Translations under genes and position numbers: made by a program
Notes under the pieces: generated by a model
Seen by the model: the letters and a program-made list of their open reading frames with translations, nothing else
Told to the model about the DNA's origin: nothing
The model's database searches: none
Shown here: in pieces, positions 1 to 12,960 of the stretch
How the letters are laid out: every line of letters begins with the position of its first letter
Position numbering within the stretch: the stretch's first letter is position 1
Assembly: GCF_027596085.1 (NCBI RefSeq)
Contig: NC_072458.1
Location: 20,209,851 to 20,273,850, forward strand
Direction: 5' to 3'
DNA from: Anoplopoma fimbria
Taxonomy: Eukaryota; Chordata; Actinopteri; Perciformes; Anoplopomatidae
DNA: 64,000 nucleotides

Positions 1-33
1 GGAAGAGAAAGAGAGAGGGAGAGCCACAGAGAA

Positions 34-40
<7 letters not shown>

Positions 41-66
<26 letters not shown>

Positions 67-67
67 A
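41..67. repeat. (GA)n microsatellite
   Basis: Pure GA run; a second one of similar length is at 509-537. Confidence 0.85.
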
Positions 68-506
68 ATGAGGCGAAAAATAAGTGTGATCGACAGAGGA
101 AGAAGGGGGGGGGGAGATGAGGGGGAGACTGGCTTCCTAGACGGGGAGGTGAATATAAACACAAACTCCCTGTCTCTCTGTCCCTCACACACATGCTGCA
201 GCATATTGACAAGGCAGAGTTAAGTGAGGTGGCGGAGTGTGAGACAGCCCTTAATAGGTCCCTGATGGACCCCCAAGATGAGAGGCCAGCCACTCAACAC
301 AGAGGGGGAAGACGGGAGGAGGGTGGGGAGCCGGGGGTCACAGGTCGGAGGTCAGCCGATCATTACCCCCCCCCCCCCTCCTCCCTCCTCCCCAATGCGC
401 CCCGCCACCCAGCCAAACCGCCCCTTCCCTCTCCCACTTGACTGCACAGTGCCTAATGATTATTAACACGTTAAAACACTTAAGGAGCGCTGGGAGCGAA
501 CGCACC

Positions 507-537
<31 letters not shown>

Positions 538-839
538 CGGAGAGATGAGAGGAGAGGAGGGAGAGAGAGAAAGAGGGGGAGGGAGGCATGGTAATGATGT
601 GCTTGCACATGATTTGCCAGATAGATATCGCTAATCACCTCATCCCTATGGTGACACCGTTGGGACACACACACACTCGTGCACACACACTTTCAGTAAT
701 ACAGGCTATATACTCTCGCACAGACACAGCCATATCAACCTAATAAATATTTCTCTTTTGCATTTGATTCTTTTTTTTTTCAAAGACGTAGTGCATATTT
801 AAAGGGCTGCTCATTTGTGTGTGTGGTGCATTTGATCTA

Positions 840-841
<2 letters not shown>

Positions 842-901
<60 letters not shown>
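842..901. repeat. (TG)30 microsatellite
   Basis: Uninterrupted TG dinucleotides. Confidence 0.95.
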
Positions 902-902
<1 letters not shown>

Positions 903-1000
903 ATGTGCCTGTCATGTGTGCAAGTGTATTTCAGCATCCTGGATGTTTTTTTGTTCTCTCTCGTGCATGAGCATTTGTGCAGCAGGTTTTTGTGTACACA

Positions 1001-1008
<8 letters not shown>

Positions 1009-1092
<84 letters not shown>
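1009..1092. repeat. (TG)42 microsatellite
   Basis: Uninterrupted TG dinucleotides only about 100 bases after the previous TG run. Confidence 0.95.
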
Positions 1093-1096
<4 letters not shown>

Positions 1097-1139
1097 GACC
1101 AGCAGGGAGCCCTCTCATCTGTGCTTAGCCCAGTAAATG

Positions 1140-1540
1140 GTAAGTGATTGAAGGGTTTGATGTGGAGTGATTCAGCTGGGAGCTCGTCTGTCTGCGTTGA
1201 GCCCCACAGCTCATAATCTCATGTAGCGAGGCTCCTCACGACTCGGAAACTGAAGCCGGCTGAAATATTTTTACAGCCGCCGCAGATGAACCCAAACCAA
1301 AGAAACCACCCACCAAAGTTTCCCGAAAGGGATGGTACCCGTCTTTCGGCGACGCAAAATGGGCTAATGAGATGAGAGTTAGAGGAGAGAGTGATGAACA
1401 GAGAGAAAAACAGCGAGGAGTTGAGAGTCCATATTGAATTTTCTGCTGCCTTTCGGAAAAGAAAGATTGCAGAGAAAATCTTCTCAGATGGTTGGAAAAT
1501 GTGGAATGTTTAAATATTTCATTACAGAGGGAGTGCACAC
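1140..1540. promoter_or_regulatory. Candidate conserved non-coding element
   Basis: Unique, moderately GC-rich sequence between microsatellites and AT-rich DNA, without an ORF that resembles a protein. Base texture differs from its surroundings and from the repeats. Iroquois clusters are known for many enhancers; the call is a guess from texture and context only. Confidence 0.2.
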
Positions 1541-2514
1541 ACTAGACTGATATTAGGTGTCTTGATCTCTAATAGTTTGCGTGCAATAAAACAAATTTAT
1601 TGAATTACCAACGCCGAATCTTTAAGTGTACTCATGCAATTTTTGTTAAATACATTTTCTGCATCTAAACTAACAATAACTGAGACAACCAAGTGAAATA
1701 CAACAAAATAAGACAAAGAAAGAAAATATCAATCATTCTAGAGAGTGTTCATTTTAATCAGGACAAACAAATGAGAAGCCCAGATAATTAAATAGCACTG
1801 ATTTATGAAAAAAAAATACTGTTATATTATCATTATAAAACTAACTATGACAATTTGTGGTTATACTAATTTGAGGTCATATTTTCCGGCACTAATTTGT
1901 CGCAAAAAGACCCGTTTATCAGCACCTTAAGGGGACAGTTCAGTCCACTATCAAAAATACAAATACCTGTAGTGCTATTTATTAATCTAGATTGTTTTGG
2001 TTTGAGTTGCCAGGCAGAAGAGATGTCTGTGTTGTCTCATATAAAAGGACTATATGGTGCTCAAAGAGACAAAAATATGTCTCTTTCCCGAAATCATGAC
2101 CTGGTTACTCAAGATCATCCACAGACATGGGTGTGAGCAGTTTAATGAAGGAACTATTTTCTTTCAAAAGTTCCTAGAGAACAGCTTACAGTATGAGTTA
2201 CAAAAGCTTTCTTTATGTTGCACTCTCCAACTCTCTACCACCTCAAAGTTCAGATCTATGTGTCAAAGTTCCTCACAGATAAACTGACCTGAAGATTGTT
2301 GTGCAAATTTAGCAGAGCATGTAAATTATGTTAACTCTCATTGCAACCTACCTGCAGAGCTGCAGCTCCATGAGCGGGCCAGAGACTGTTGACCACTTTG
2401 CATGTGTGACGACAGCATTACCCTACAACTGCTTAAATACTTTTTTTTAGGGCTTAAAATGTAAAAAGAGCAAAACTTTTGCACACCAGTAGGATGACAG
2501 GTGCGTAGGTGAAT

Positions 2515-2635
2515 ACCTAAGGTAGACTGTATAGAACAAAAAAACTCCTGCACACTGTCTTCTTCACTTGCATATAGGTATATTTCAGGCACAATGTTTC
2601 GGTACGTAGACCTTCATCAGGTTATTTTTTCAAGA
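2515..2635. repeat. Dispersed repeat fragment
   Basis: Contains AAAAAACTCCTGCACACTGT and AATGTTTCGGTACGTAGACC, then CTTCATCAGG, a combination common in teleost interspersed repeats. Family unknown to me. Confidence 0.4.
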
Positions 2636-3704
2636 AAATGAGGATGCATGTCTTAAATAGGTTGGTTGACCAATCAGATCACTCACTCACTCAAGAATCG
2701 GTAACGTGATAAACACATACATAATACCATATAGGAAGAGTGTCTTCAATAGTTTATCAAAAATCACATGGAGAAAATAATTAAATGAAAGCTGTAATGC
2801 AAAGATCAATACTTTTCATTAGTCGGACAGAATTTGTAGGAGCTTGAAATGCAAACTAAACTATTCAACTGCTTTCAGGGATTCCACCTCGACTGACTTC
2901 AACTGCTCTCAGCTCTCAAACGGACACTTGAAGCCCTTTAACTTCATCTATTTCCATTGACACTTCAACTGCTTTAGGTTTATGAATTTATTTCAGTTGC
3001 AATTGCCGAACAACATCTCACACACGAAGAATAAATATTCTGAGACATTTTAACCTGTTTGTACCTGTTTGTTATTTTCAGCATTAATGAGCACTCCTAT
3101 TACTATGAAAGTAAAACAAAATGGAAATTCAGTCTGATTACCACAATAAGCAATGTTTGAGTCTACGTGTCCAAATGCAGCCAAGGTGAGTTCATTAGAG
3201 GAGGTATTGTGGGTTTAGTATATCGGCAACGGTAAATTGAGCCATATTTGACCTATGGGGTCAGCTCTCCATCTGTCATAGATATTGTCGCATGCAGCAA
3301 TTCGGGACAGACATGAAACATTTCATCTGTTCCAATGGAGAAGGCTTGTATGTGTGTGTGTGTGTGTGTCAGTGTGTGTCTCCCAGGGGTGCATTGTGTC
3401 AGTGGGGGTCAGCTGAGCGGCTGCTGGGGGAGGATCCGCCAGTGAAGTGGTCAAGCAGCCCCAGATGGGTTTCTAATAGTCTTAATCCAACAGGTCACCG
3501 TGCTGGGCTCTCTGCCTCGCTGCCGCCCCTCGTAAACCTGGTTTTCCTCTCCTTCTGCCTCCTCTCTAGCTCTCTTTCAACTCCCCTCTGCTTATCTAAC
3601 CTCCCCCTTTTCTGTCTCCCCCTCCTGTCTCGCTCTGCCTGTCTCTCCAGAAGAGCAGCAAGAAGCTAATGAGGCTTGGCTGGCGTTTATCCAGCCCTCT
3701 ATCC

Positions 3705-3706
<2 letters not shown>

Positions 3707-3752
<46 letters not shown>
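3707..3752. repeat. (TG)n microsatellite
   Basis: Pure TG run of about 23 units. Confidence 0.95.
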
Positions 3753-3754
<2 letters not shown>

Positions 3755-4455
3755 TGTGGGGAAGCAATTTAAGCATCTCCACGTTGGATTTATTGTGATA
3801 TTTGTCTGCATCAAAGTAAATATTAACATAAATAGCATCTATAGGCAAATTAAAACAGTGATAAAGACTTGGAGAATCTGGAAAAAAAGGAGCAGAAGTC
3901 GATGGGAAAACTGCTCTGGAAAGACAGGTAGTCACGGGCGGTTGGAAATGGGAATGCCAAGGTGGAATTTCAGGGGCGGAAGGCAGGTTTTCCGCCCCAT
4001 TAAAAGGTTCCTAGTGCAGGGAGATGCGCTCCACCTCGGATAAGACGGTCCCGTTATCTCTCTGCGGAACAGACAGATGGGAAATCATTCCCGCTTTCCC
4101 CTGCTGTCCGTGAAGCACCTGCCTGTTTTCCATACAGAGGGACTCTCCCCGAGAAGCAAACACTAAACAGCCTCCCCGGCACACGCTTTGATGCTCAAAA
4201 TCTACCTCTTCACAACCTCAGAATATTCTCAATGCATCATTAACTCCCATTGCCTGGTATTTGCAGACGGATCGAGCTAATGAGACACATTTCAGAGAGT
4301 CAATTTCAAAAAAACGGTTCGCAGTTTGACAGACCACGGCGGATGTGGTTCACATTTGATATAATTTACAGAGAGCAGCAACAGATAGGAAGCGAGAGGC
4401 TGAGTAATCACATGTGATGCTGCTGCTGCGAGGATAGAGACGGAGAGGAGACCTG

Positions 4456-4561
<106 letters not shown>

Positions 4562-4636
4562 CGCTGAAGCAGTCATTAGTGCAAAGTGACAGTTTCTGGT
4601 GGCCCTTCAGTCAGCTGGGGAAGCAGGAGAGAGAGT

Positions 4637-4642
<6 letters not shown>

Positions 4643-4696
<54 letters not shown>
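4643..4696. repeat. (GT)27 microsatellite
   Basis: GT run about 80 bases after the CA run at 4457-4560, so the two are in opposite phase and could pair as a hairpin. Another GT run lies at 4891-4938. Confidence 0.95.
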
Positions 4697-4697
<1 letters not shown>

Positions 4698-4886
4698 AGG
4701 GAGGAGAGACAGTGGGATGTAATGTATTATATCAACAACAGGTTCACTCCAACACCCCAGCCAACGTGACAGTGTTAATATTGCAGGATTATTATTCAGC
4801 CGAGCAGAGCTGAAGGTGTGATGACCTGAGCAGGTGACGGGACTAATTAACCACCGTTTGACCCTGCCTGCCTCAGACAGCTGCTC

Positions 4887-4939
<53 letters not shown>

Positions 4940-7074
4940 ACTCACTGTGAGCGATACCCAGCTTAAGAAATCATTTATTTTATTTTATTCCTCCACCAGT
5001 GAGGGTGTGGTAATTGTGTGTGTGCAGCCACCCGTCCGTCAAGCCTTTTCAGGCATCAGTTTTTCAGGTGGTATCCCACACATGACTTGATTTGCATAGG
5101 AAACAAATTAAATGATCTCACAGCTGTTGGCAAAAAATAATAGATTTCAAGACTCTGGGTTTAGGATGCTGGATTAAATCAGGTGTTAAGAGGTAAGACT
5201 GCAGCGTGCAGTCAATCAGTCGGTGTGTATGAAAGGACCTTTTTTTTTTCTATTTAATGTAATTGAAGTGTGTGTGTGGGATGATGCTGATATACTGTAA
5301 TGACCATCATGTGCATGACAGGTAATCATCAGCAGGCAGGTGTCCATCAGAACGGAGAACGTAATAATGGCTGAGGGACTCTGCTGGTTCAGAAGCCGCT
5401 CAACTGTGACTGGTGTGTTATGTTCATTTACATATTTGAATGAGTTTTTCAAACAGAAGCAAGAAGCCAGACTAGTTTTATCTGACGACCTGCAGAGAAT
5501 GGAACCAGCCTGGAAGTGGTGACATGAGAGAAAATATGTGCGATAAATACAATATAAAATATAAGCAGTTGAAGTTTAACAAGGACAGAGCTGTTTGTGT
5601 GGACATTTGGGATTTAGATAAAAACAAATCTGTCGAGAAAAAAAAGGTTATTGGTAGGAATTTGGCCTCTGTTGGGTTTTTTTTAGCGCTCTTTTGTCCT
5701 TTTTCGTATTTTCACTGCGTTTATCAAACTTAAACTTCTTGCAAAAATCTGCTATCCACTGTTAAAAAGAAATGACAGCAACTTACTGTCAAAGAGTTTT
5801 GAATTTGGGATATCATGAGTCCATCAGCTGCAAAATCATTTAACTGAACTCTTTAACTGAGATCACACTAATAGCACCCATTAGACCAATTCACTGAAAT
5901 TTGGGAGAAAATGATGCATCAAATCCACTCCACTATTATAATAAGCTTTCAACTCATCCACAATTTGTCAAAATTTGAACATTGTGATTACTAATCAAAT
6001 TATACTTAGTTTCACTGATTATCATTATGCTCTCTTTCCTCTTAACCAATTGGGCTTGAAGTTTTCATTCTGCTGTGTGGTTTTCACATTGTATCATATC
6101 CAATTTGTTATATAGATAATTTCTTTAATGACGTATAAAATGGTTCTACGTTTTCAACCAGGTTGGCACTAAATTGATGGACCAGGAGCTGAGGTAACCT
6201 GTTTGCCTTCTGAGCTAAACTAAACGTTATGCAGCACTTTGTTAACGTCCAGCAGTGATGCTCATCGTAACATATTGTTTTTCATCCTTGTGGTCTAACA
6301 AATAATATGAATGCATTTCCTTCCTCATAAGGGCAATGTCACACATGCGCAAAATGAACATTAGTCTCCCTTTCAATCTTACATAGTGGCCAAACGGTGG
6401 ATCCCATAGTCTTACATTGGGAAAGAGATGGCTGTAAATCAGCAGATATATTTATTTTTGAGGTTAATAACTTCCTAGTGAAAACACCTGAATAATATTA
6501 TATACTAATACTTATTTAAATCACATGGTCCTAAAAGTTGTATAAACTTTTTGTTGCTTCATTAAAATGTGAAGCCTGCATTGTTTACATTCATGTTTAC
6601 TAGCAAACAGTCTTCTTCTTTTATGCCTTTATTGTCACATTACTACATATATTTGTGCATTAACAACACCTGTAGATCAGTGAAAAAGTGTGAATGTAAT
6701 AGTGTGACTAAGTATTGTGCTTCCACAGTTGGGAGACCTGCAAGAGACATATCAAGACCAACATATTATAAGTTTTAGTCCCTGGTTAGATAGATATTAA
6801 TTGGTCCTTTCAAAAAATTCATCATGTGCCATACAGCAAACCTCAGATAAATAAAGATAAAGCTATAATACCACCGACAATATCAACATTATTGTAAACC
6901 TTTTCACCATATATCATTAAAGTGCTCCAAGTATCCTCAGGTGGAACAGAAGTTTGGTATCTATTATCATTCTTAAATATTTGTTTTAACATACACTCTT
7001 AAATGTCTCAGTTTACCTAGAAACATTGGTGCCCCCATTTGTAGGAGGCCATTAATTTAATTTTCAAATGTAGA

Positions 7075-7215
7075 AAGCTGGACCTACACCAACAAACTGA
7101 TCAGACCTGCACGATGATAAAAAAAAAATGGTTCCTACATTTCCCATGATGCAACTCAATAGTGATTTTCATTAGACTTTGCCTGTTTGGTAAATGCCCC
7201 CTTCTTTAAAACTGA
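7075..7215. repeat. Dispersed repeat, copy 1 (related to 9855-10000)
   Basis: Shares CCTACATTTCCCATGATGCA, a following CATTAGAC and a CCTG-TTGGTAAA block with the copy at 9855-10000. Both copies are old and diverged. Confidence 0.45.
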
Positions 7216-7837
7216 AAAATGTCCCTGGCAAGATGAGAATAAAATGTCTAAAATTAACAAAAATCAAATGACTAAAGTTAGACTAAAAGTATATTAAAGT
7301 TTACATTTATTTGACTTTATACATCTCTGCAAAAGATGTAAAAAAAAAATCAAAATCAGGTGCTCTTTTCATTTTAGAGTTCATTCCGTCCCTCTAAGAT
7401 ATCTCCTTTTCCAAACTACTTACAGACAGTGACTTACTGTACGATATACAATGTATGTTACGGCTGTCATTTAGTCACATTAATTCAAATGCAGCCCACA
7501 CATCCTGAAATCCTAAACTTCATTGTAAAGTTGATGCTGTTTGATTAATTCAATGTGTGTCTCCTGCTTCGCTTGCCTGCAAAGAGACTTCCACAACTGC
7601 ACGGCAGGTGCATCTTAAAAGGTTGTAACGGTCTGGCTCAAAGGGGGGGCTGACTCATTTATGGGTTTTTTTTTTTTTCTTGGATTTCTTCAGTCCAGAT
7701 TTTGAGCAGCTCTACCTGTAAAAGAAACCACAGCAGACAGACAGACAGAGGCCACTGAATTCTTGTGGGCCCCATGTGCACCGAACACTTTAATCTTTAA
7801 TGGCATGGTGATGATAGAGTACTCTTGACCTCCAGGG

Positions 7838-7841
<4 letters not shown>

Positions 7842-7872
<31 letters not shown>

Positions 7873-7904
7873 CCCCCACCACACACACACACACACACAC
7901 ACAC
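7842..7904. repeat. Interrupted (CA)n microsatellite
   Basis: Two CA runs split by TCCCCCACC. Confidence 0.9.
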
Positions 7905-7949
7905 ATCTTAAATCTCTGCAGCTCCCTTTCCTCGACTCATTCGTCGTGT

Positions 7950-8330
7950 CTTTTAACTTCTCAGCGTTCCTACAGATTGGTGACTTCCCCGGTTCAACTC
8001 CTCAACAATAGGCAGGTCCTACCCGGAGCTGGGGAGAGCTGGCCCGCCATTGTCCCAGCTGAAAGCCCAGTTATTCATTGCCCGTGAGTTAAAGAGCTGA
8101 CCCCGGTGTAACACTGACGTAGCTGGCTCGCAACACTGAGGCCCTTTGTCCGGCCCTGCCTCGTCTCTGATCACCCTGTAATGAACTGAGAGCCTCCGTC
8201 GAAAATTTACAGCCTTCGCCTTTCATCCCCCCTCTTTGCCTTGTCTTCATTTTTAGTGCTCTTTTTCTCCAACAGACATCATTTTAAAGGGTTGCCCACC
8301 CTCTAGAGCCCCTCATACAATAACAATGCT
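7950..8330. promoter_or_regulatory. Candidate conserved non-coding element
   Basis: About 380 bases of unique GC-richer sequence with CCATTGTCC (SOX-type core), GCCCAGTTATTCATTGCCC and TAATGAACT motifs. No coding signature. Texture and context only. Confidence 0.22.
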
Positions 8331-8914
8331 GACAATATGCGATGGGCCATTAATTTCCTCTCAATGGATCCCAGTTGTTTTCAGCTCTTCTCCTGTCTTC
8401 CCTCCTTTCTTTCGCTTGCTCTGTTTTGTTCGCCCTCTCCAGCTCTATAGGGATGTGTTTCTCCATCCCATAGGGTTCCAATCAACACACACACACACAA
8501 ACACACACATGCACTAGCAGGCAAAAGTGCTAAATGAATCACCTCCTACTGTTCCTATAATTGGGAGTTAAACGCTCTAAATGCTTTACGACATTTAATC
8601 ATTACCTCACACAGGCTAAGTCCCACACACACACACGCACACACACACACAAACGGTTGCCTTAAACATAACCCTTATCTGTAAAAAAAATATATATTCA
8701 GGACATATGCAAAAATATTACAGGATCCGAGCAGCGGCCAAACATTATTTTTTTGGTCCGGTTAATATCTTATTTTTTTTTCCCCTGAAAAAAATTCTTC
8801 AATCTGGAATTGGTGATGGATTTCTGTGAACTGCGGATGGACCTGCTGTAATAAATCCTCTCCTTGAAGTAAGTGTGAGTGAGAGTGCATGTGAGTGTGC
8901 ACGTGTTTGTGTGT

Positions 8915-8916
<2 letters not shown>

Positions 8917-8970
<54 letters not shown>
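8917..8970. repeat. (GT)n microsatellite
   Basis: GT run followed 100 bases later by a GA-rich block (9073-9210). Confidence 0.93.
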
Positions 8971-8972
<2 letters not shown>

Positions 8973-9854
8973 TATCCCAGGGTAAATTGTTTCCTCTAGG
9001 CTTTGAGAGGTGGGCATTCAACAGCCTGCCAAAAAAGCTATAGGCGATAATTAAATGATTCCACGCTTGAAAGGAGAGAGAAACAGAGACAGAGAGAGAG
9101 AGGGAGAGGGGGGAGAGATACAGAGACGAAAAGAGAGAGAGGAGAGGGAGGGAGAGGGAGAGAGAGAGAGGGCTGGACTGAGTGTGAGGAAGGGAAATAG
9201 AAACAGAGAGAGATAGCTTTACAAAGAGGAGGTTTTTGCCACAGTGCTGGATGGTATCACACTCCGTGGGCCAACACACTGCGGTTCCAACCCAATGCTC
9301 GCAGCCAGCAGTGTGATAAAGAAACATCGTTAATCAGCCATGTTGGTGGAGTCTAATTCAGGATGGCTCCCCGTCAAATGCCAACGGAACACGTCTAATT
9401 CCAACTCCAGTTTTTATTTTACCTTTATTTCTGCAGCATGCTGCTTCAAAATCAACATCAATACCTTGAAGTTGGACTTGGAGATAAAACCAAAGTCAGT
9501 GGAGCAGCTGGTTCAGTGCTGCATGGACACATTGTTGAGAGAGTGGAGAGTGCTGTTAGATTACTTTTATCATCACTTTCCCTTTAATTGAATTCAAATA
9601 TACAGACCTTTAGACTGAAATCGAACAAAAACTAATAAAGGTTTGGTTATTTGCTGCTAATGTTAAAAGGACAACTTTATCTAAGTTGAACCTTGTTGCT
9701 TTTTTGTAGTGCTGATTAGTCAATTAACATAATGAAATTAAAGGGGTATGCAAATTGTTTTTTGTTGGTTATAAAGTTTGAGTACATGTAAGAGACCGAT
9801 TTTAAAATAAAGGATCAAAATCAAAGCAGCAGATGCAGATATATCACGCCAACT

Positions 9855-10000
9855 TTGGCGTCAAGTGTCGGAAAAATTAGATCCTACATTTCCCATAATG
9901 CAGCTTTGTAGCGTCTATGTCATTAGACCAGCTCAGCCTGGTAAAACTACATCTTTCAAACTCAATGCCAGCAGATTGTAACGCAGGCTTTCCTTGAAAA
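9855..10000. repeat. Dispersed repeat, copy 2 (related to 7075-7215)
   Basis: CCTACATTTCCCATAATGCA, then GTCATTAGACC and CCTGGTAAAACTAC, in the same order as copy 1. Confidence 0.45.
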
Positions 10001-10960
10001 ATGTGTAGTCTCCAAACCAAGACAACCCTGATGATCATGCTTCAGTTGCTATGAATGCATATAGTATTACAAAAGGAGGGAAACCACTTAATTGTGTCGG
10101 TAACCGTTTTTCCATTCAATTGTCATGCGCATCTTAAGGGGACTTTTGAAATGTAAAAAAGAAAGGTGAATTAGACGTGTTTCCATCAACTGGTTTTGAG
10201 CTAATAAACAAGGCTACAGTGAAGTTAAGTTGTTATCCCGGCTGTTATCCACTAGAGAAGAAGAAGTTTACTGTGACCCGGAAACAAAACAAGTCAGTAT
10301 GGCCATCTAACCCATGTCCAATAGAAAAATGCAAAAGTTGTCCCATGTGAATTCACATAATATAAGATTCATTTATTTTTTTGTTACAAGCTTTGCGGCT
10401 AAAGAGATGACAGGAATCGAGAGGAGGCAATCAACAGCATTTCACATGACACACACGTAGAAGTTCACATGCATGTGATGTAAAATGTAATATATCAAAT
10501 CACACATTTCACACATTTCTTTCTTGTATCTTACATCATACATTGCTTCTTTCTCCACTCCTCTCACCTTTTCTCCACCTCCCATTCAATAAGCAATCCA
10601 GTGGTTTAGGAAAAGCTCATTTACATTCCGTAAACTGTCACTCACAAGCAGTCGCACACATACACACACACTCCAAGAAATTGTTTCTGTATGTGCCAAT
10701 TTTTCAAGACTCAGAGCATTCAGTGCTCATCACTTGACACCCAGAGTTGCTCAGGTTTCAATGCTCAAACACAAAAAAAAGAAACTCTCTCTCTCTCTGT
10801 CTCTTATTCTCTCGCTGGCTCTGACAGTAGGTGTTGCATACTAATGTGTGTGTTTCTCAGGGGGGCGAGATGAGGAAGTCCTCTCCCATTACTCAGTGCC
10901 CACCAGCTGGGCAGGGGCAAGGGCTACAGCAGCCAGACAGATGGTACTGTCACCCCCTGC

Positions 10961-11075
<115 letters not shown>

Positions 11076-11183
11076 GGTGTAACAGTGAGGAGGAAGTCAT
11101 TAGCTTTGGAAAACCATAAGATTCCTTATTGAACGGGGAAGAAGAGGGGTGAGGGAAATATAAAGAGAGGGAGGGATAAAAAG

Positions 11184-11217
<34 letters not shown>

Positions 11218-11339
11218 AGGTTTTATCCTAAACTCAGTTCTGCTGAGGCAATCTGTCATGGTTGAAGTAATTGCCCTCGTCTTGCGTGAATGAAGTGATC
11301 TGTCATCGCCCACTGCATTACTGCCTTAAGAATTGCTCT

Positions 11340-11427
<88 letters not shown>
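11340..11427. repeat. (CA)43 microsatellite
   Basis: Pure CA run. Confidence 0.95.
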
Positions 11428-11430
<3 letters not shown>

Positions 11431-12066
11431 GCGCACTCACGGTCACAAAGCCGTGACCCTCCTGAACGCTCCAACTAAGACGCATGCAGCTGTGACATCT
11501 TGAATAAACCGCCCTTCAAAAAAATTTCGGGGGAGGTGAGGGGGGGAAAAAAAGGAAAAGAGGACAAACGGGAAGTCTCTCTTCTTTCCTCTCCGTCGTT
11601 CATAATCGCTCTTTGTCTTTGCAGAGAAAGAGTTCGAGTGTTGCGGGGTGAAAAATGGGTGATTCTGGCTCTGTTTTATCAGTAAGAGTAGAGTGGGCTT
11701 GGGTCTCGTTAGGTCAACATCCTCTGGTCCTATATTGTTGCTTATTTGGCATGGTTGACACACTCTGTTGAATGAGAAAACAAAAGGGGGCAATGGGAGG
11801 TATAATTGCACTTTAACTGCTGCTATTGGACTAATATTTGTCCAAGTGGTGAATAGAGACATTGGTCACATTGATTAAGAATCATTATTGGACTTGTGGT
11901 AAATGAGCTGGACTGAATGGCTGCACACATTGGATAAAAGCTGAGCATTAATGAGGAATGGCATGGAGCATATGGGAAAATAATCAAACTAATATTGTCT
12001 TACTTTATGCTATACATTTGATTATGCAAAACACAATAATATATTTAAAATTCTAATATACTCTAT

Positions 12067-12330
12067 ATGCATACATGCTTTGCATATAAATGGTGTTTGC
12101 AGTCGGTGAAACTAAATCAGTTTGCAGATGACACTATATTATATGGATCAAAATCAACTCTCCTACATTTCTTGTCAGTTATCTCCAATGAAGCAGGAGG
12201 GCATTACAAAGGCAGTTCTTACCACGAGCATCAAAGATATGATATTTTTCTTTGGGCTAATATATTTGGAGTTTCAATGAAAAAAACACAGATTTGTTTC
12301 TTAACATTGTTGAACCAAAGCATCTATCCC
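12067..12330 (+). pseudogene. Fragment of a LINE-type reverse transcriptase (relic)
   Basis: A short frame reads LNQFADDTILYGSKSTLL, where FADD is the catalytic box of reverse transcriptases, and further on SMKKTQICFL, resembling the KKTK..F block that follows it in non-LTR elements. The spacing of about 60 residues between the two blocks is roughly as expected. Nothing else of the element is readable, so it is a dead fragment. Family not assigned. Confidence 0.5.
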
Positions 12331-12539
12331 TTAGCCTACAAAAGGACAACCGTAGTCAGACTGATAGCTGATGGGTTCCAAGATTAACAATAACCATTTC
12401 TTTCCTATAATCAACCAAGTGTTGCAATTGCATTACTTTGAAAATCCCTTAAAGCATTAGTTCAACAATACTTCATCAATCATAGTCTGGCACTTTGCCC
12501 TCTGAGTTTTTGTCCAAGACTAGACTGGGTTGCATCTTT

Positions 12540-12960
12540 AGAAGATGATCAGTCCATTTAGTGTTCTGGGTTTTTGGTTTATCCTTTTCCTTGTTTCCTT
12601 CATGCTTTGTGTTTACTGTTATATTTTGGTACTTACCTCCTCTTTCATTGTAGACTACTTCCTTTTCTGGCCAGTGTGATTGTCTGCCCCGCCCTGATTG
12701 TTTTCACCTGTCCTTCATTCACCCTGCTGTCACCTGTCCATTCGTTATCTGTGTATTTAGTCTCTCTGCTCCCTTCTCCTTGTGCTAGTTGGTCATGGTT
12801 CTTCATCCCTTGTGCTTAGAGTTCTAGCCTGTTTTTCAAGTTCTGTATCTTGGATGTATTTGCTACCAGCCATATGTTATCTGACTGCCATTACCTGCAT
12901 TTGCACTCACAGCCTTTAAGTCATTTTTACAATAAATCATTGAAATCATTCTGTTGCCTT
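12540..12960. repeat. Possible dispersed retroelement-derived block
   Basis: C/T-rich sequence with repeated CACCTGTCC-type motifs (TTTTCACCTGTCCTTCATTC, TGTCACCTGTCCATTC) and GTGTATTTAGTC, ending near CAATAAATCATTGAAATC. The style fits a common fish retroelement end. The short open frame it contains (12574-12819) looks incidental. Confidence 0.3.

Noticed and set aside
819..1136. Open frames of Cys-Val or Thr-His repeats at CA/GT runs (also at 4292-4576, 10831-11313, 21853-22144, 42116-42472)
   Set aside because: They are translations of dinucleotide microsatellites and are open in several frames on both strands for that reason only.
8770..9327. 185-codon minus-strand frame rich in Ser-Leu and Thr-His
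   Set aside because: Made of GA and GT simple repeats; no domain, no splice context.
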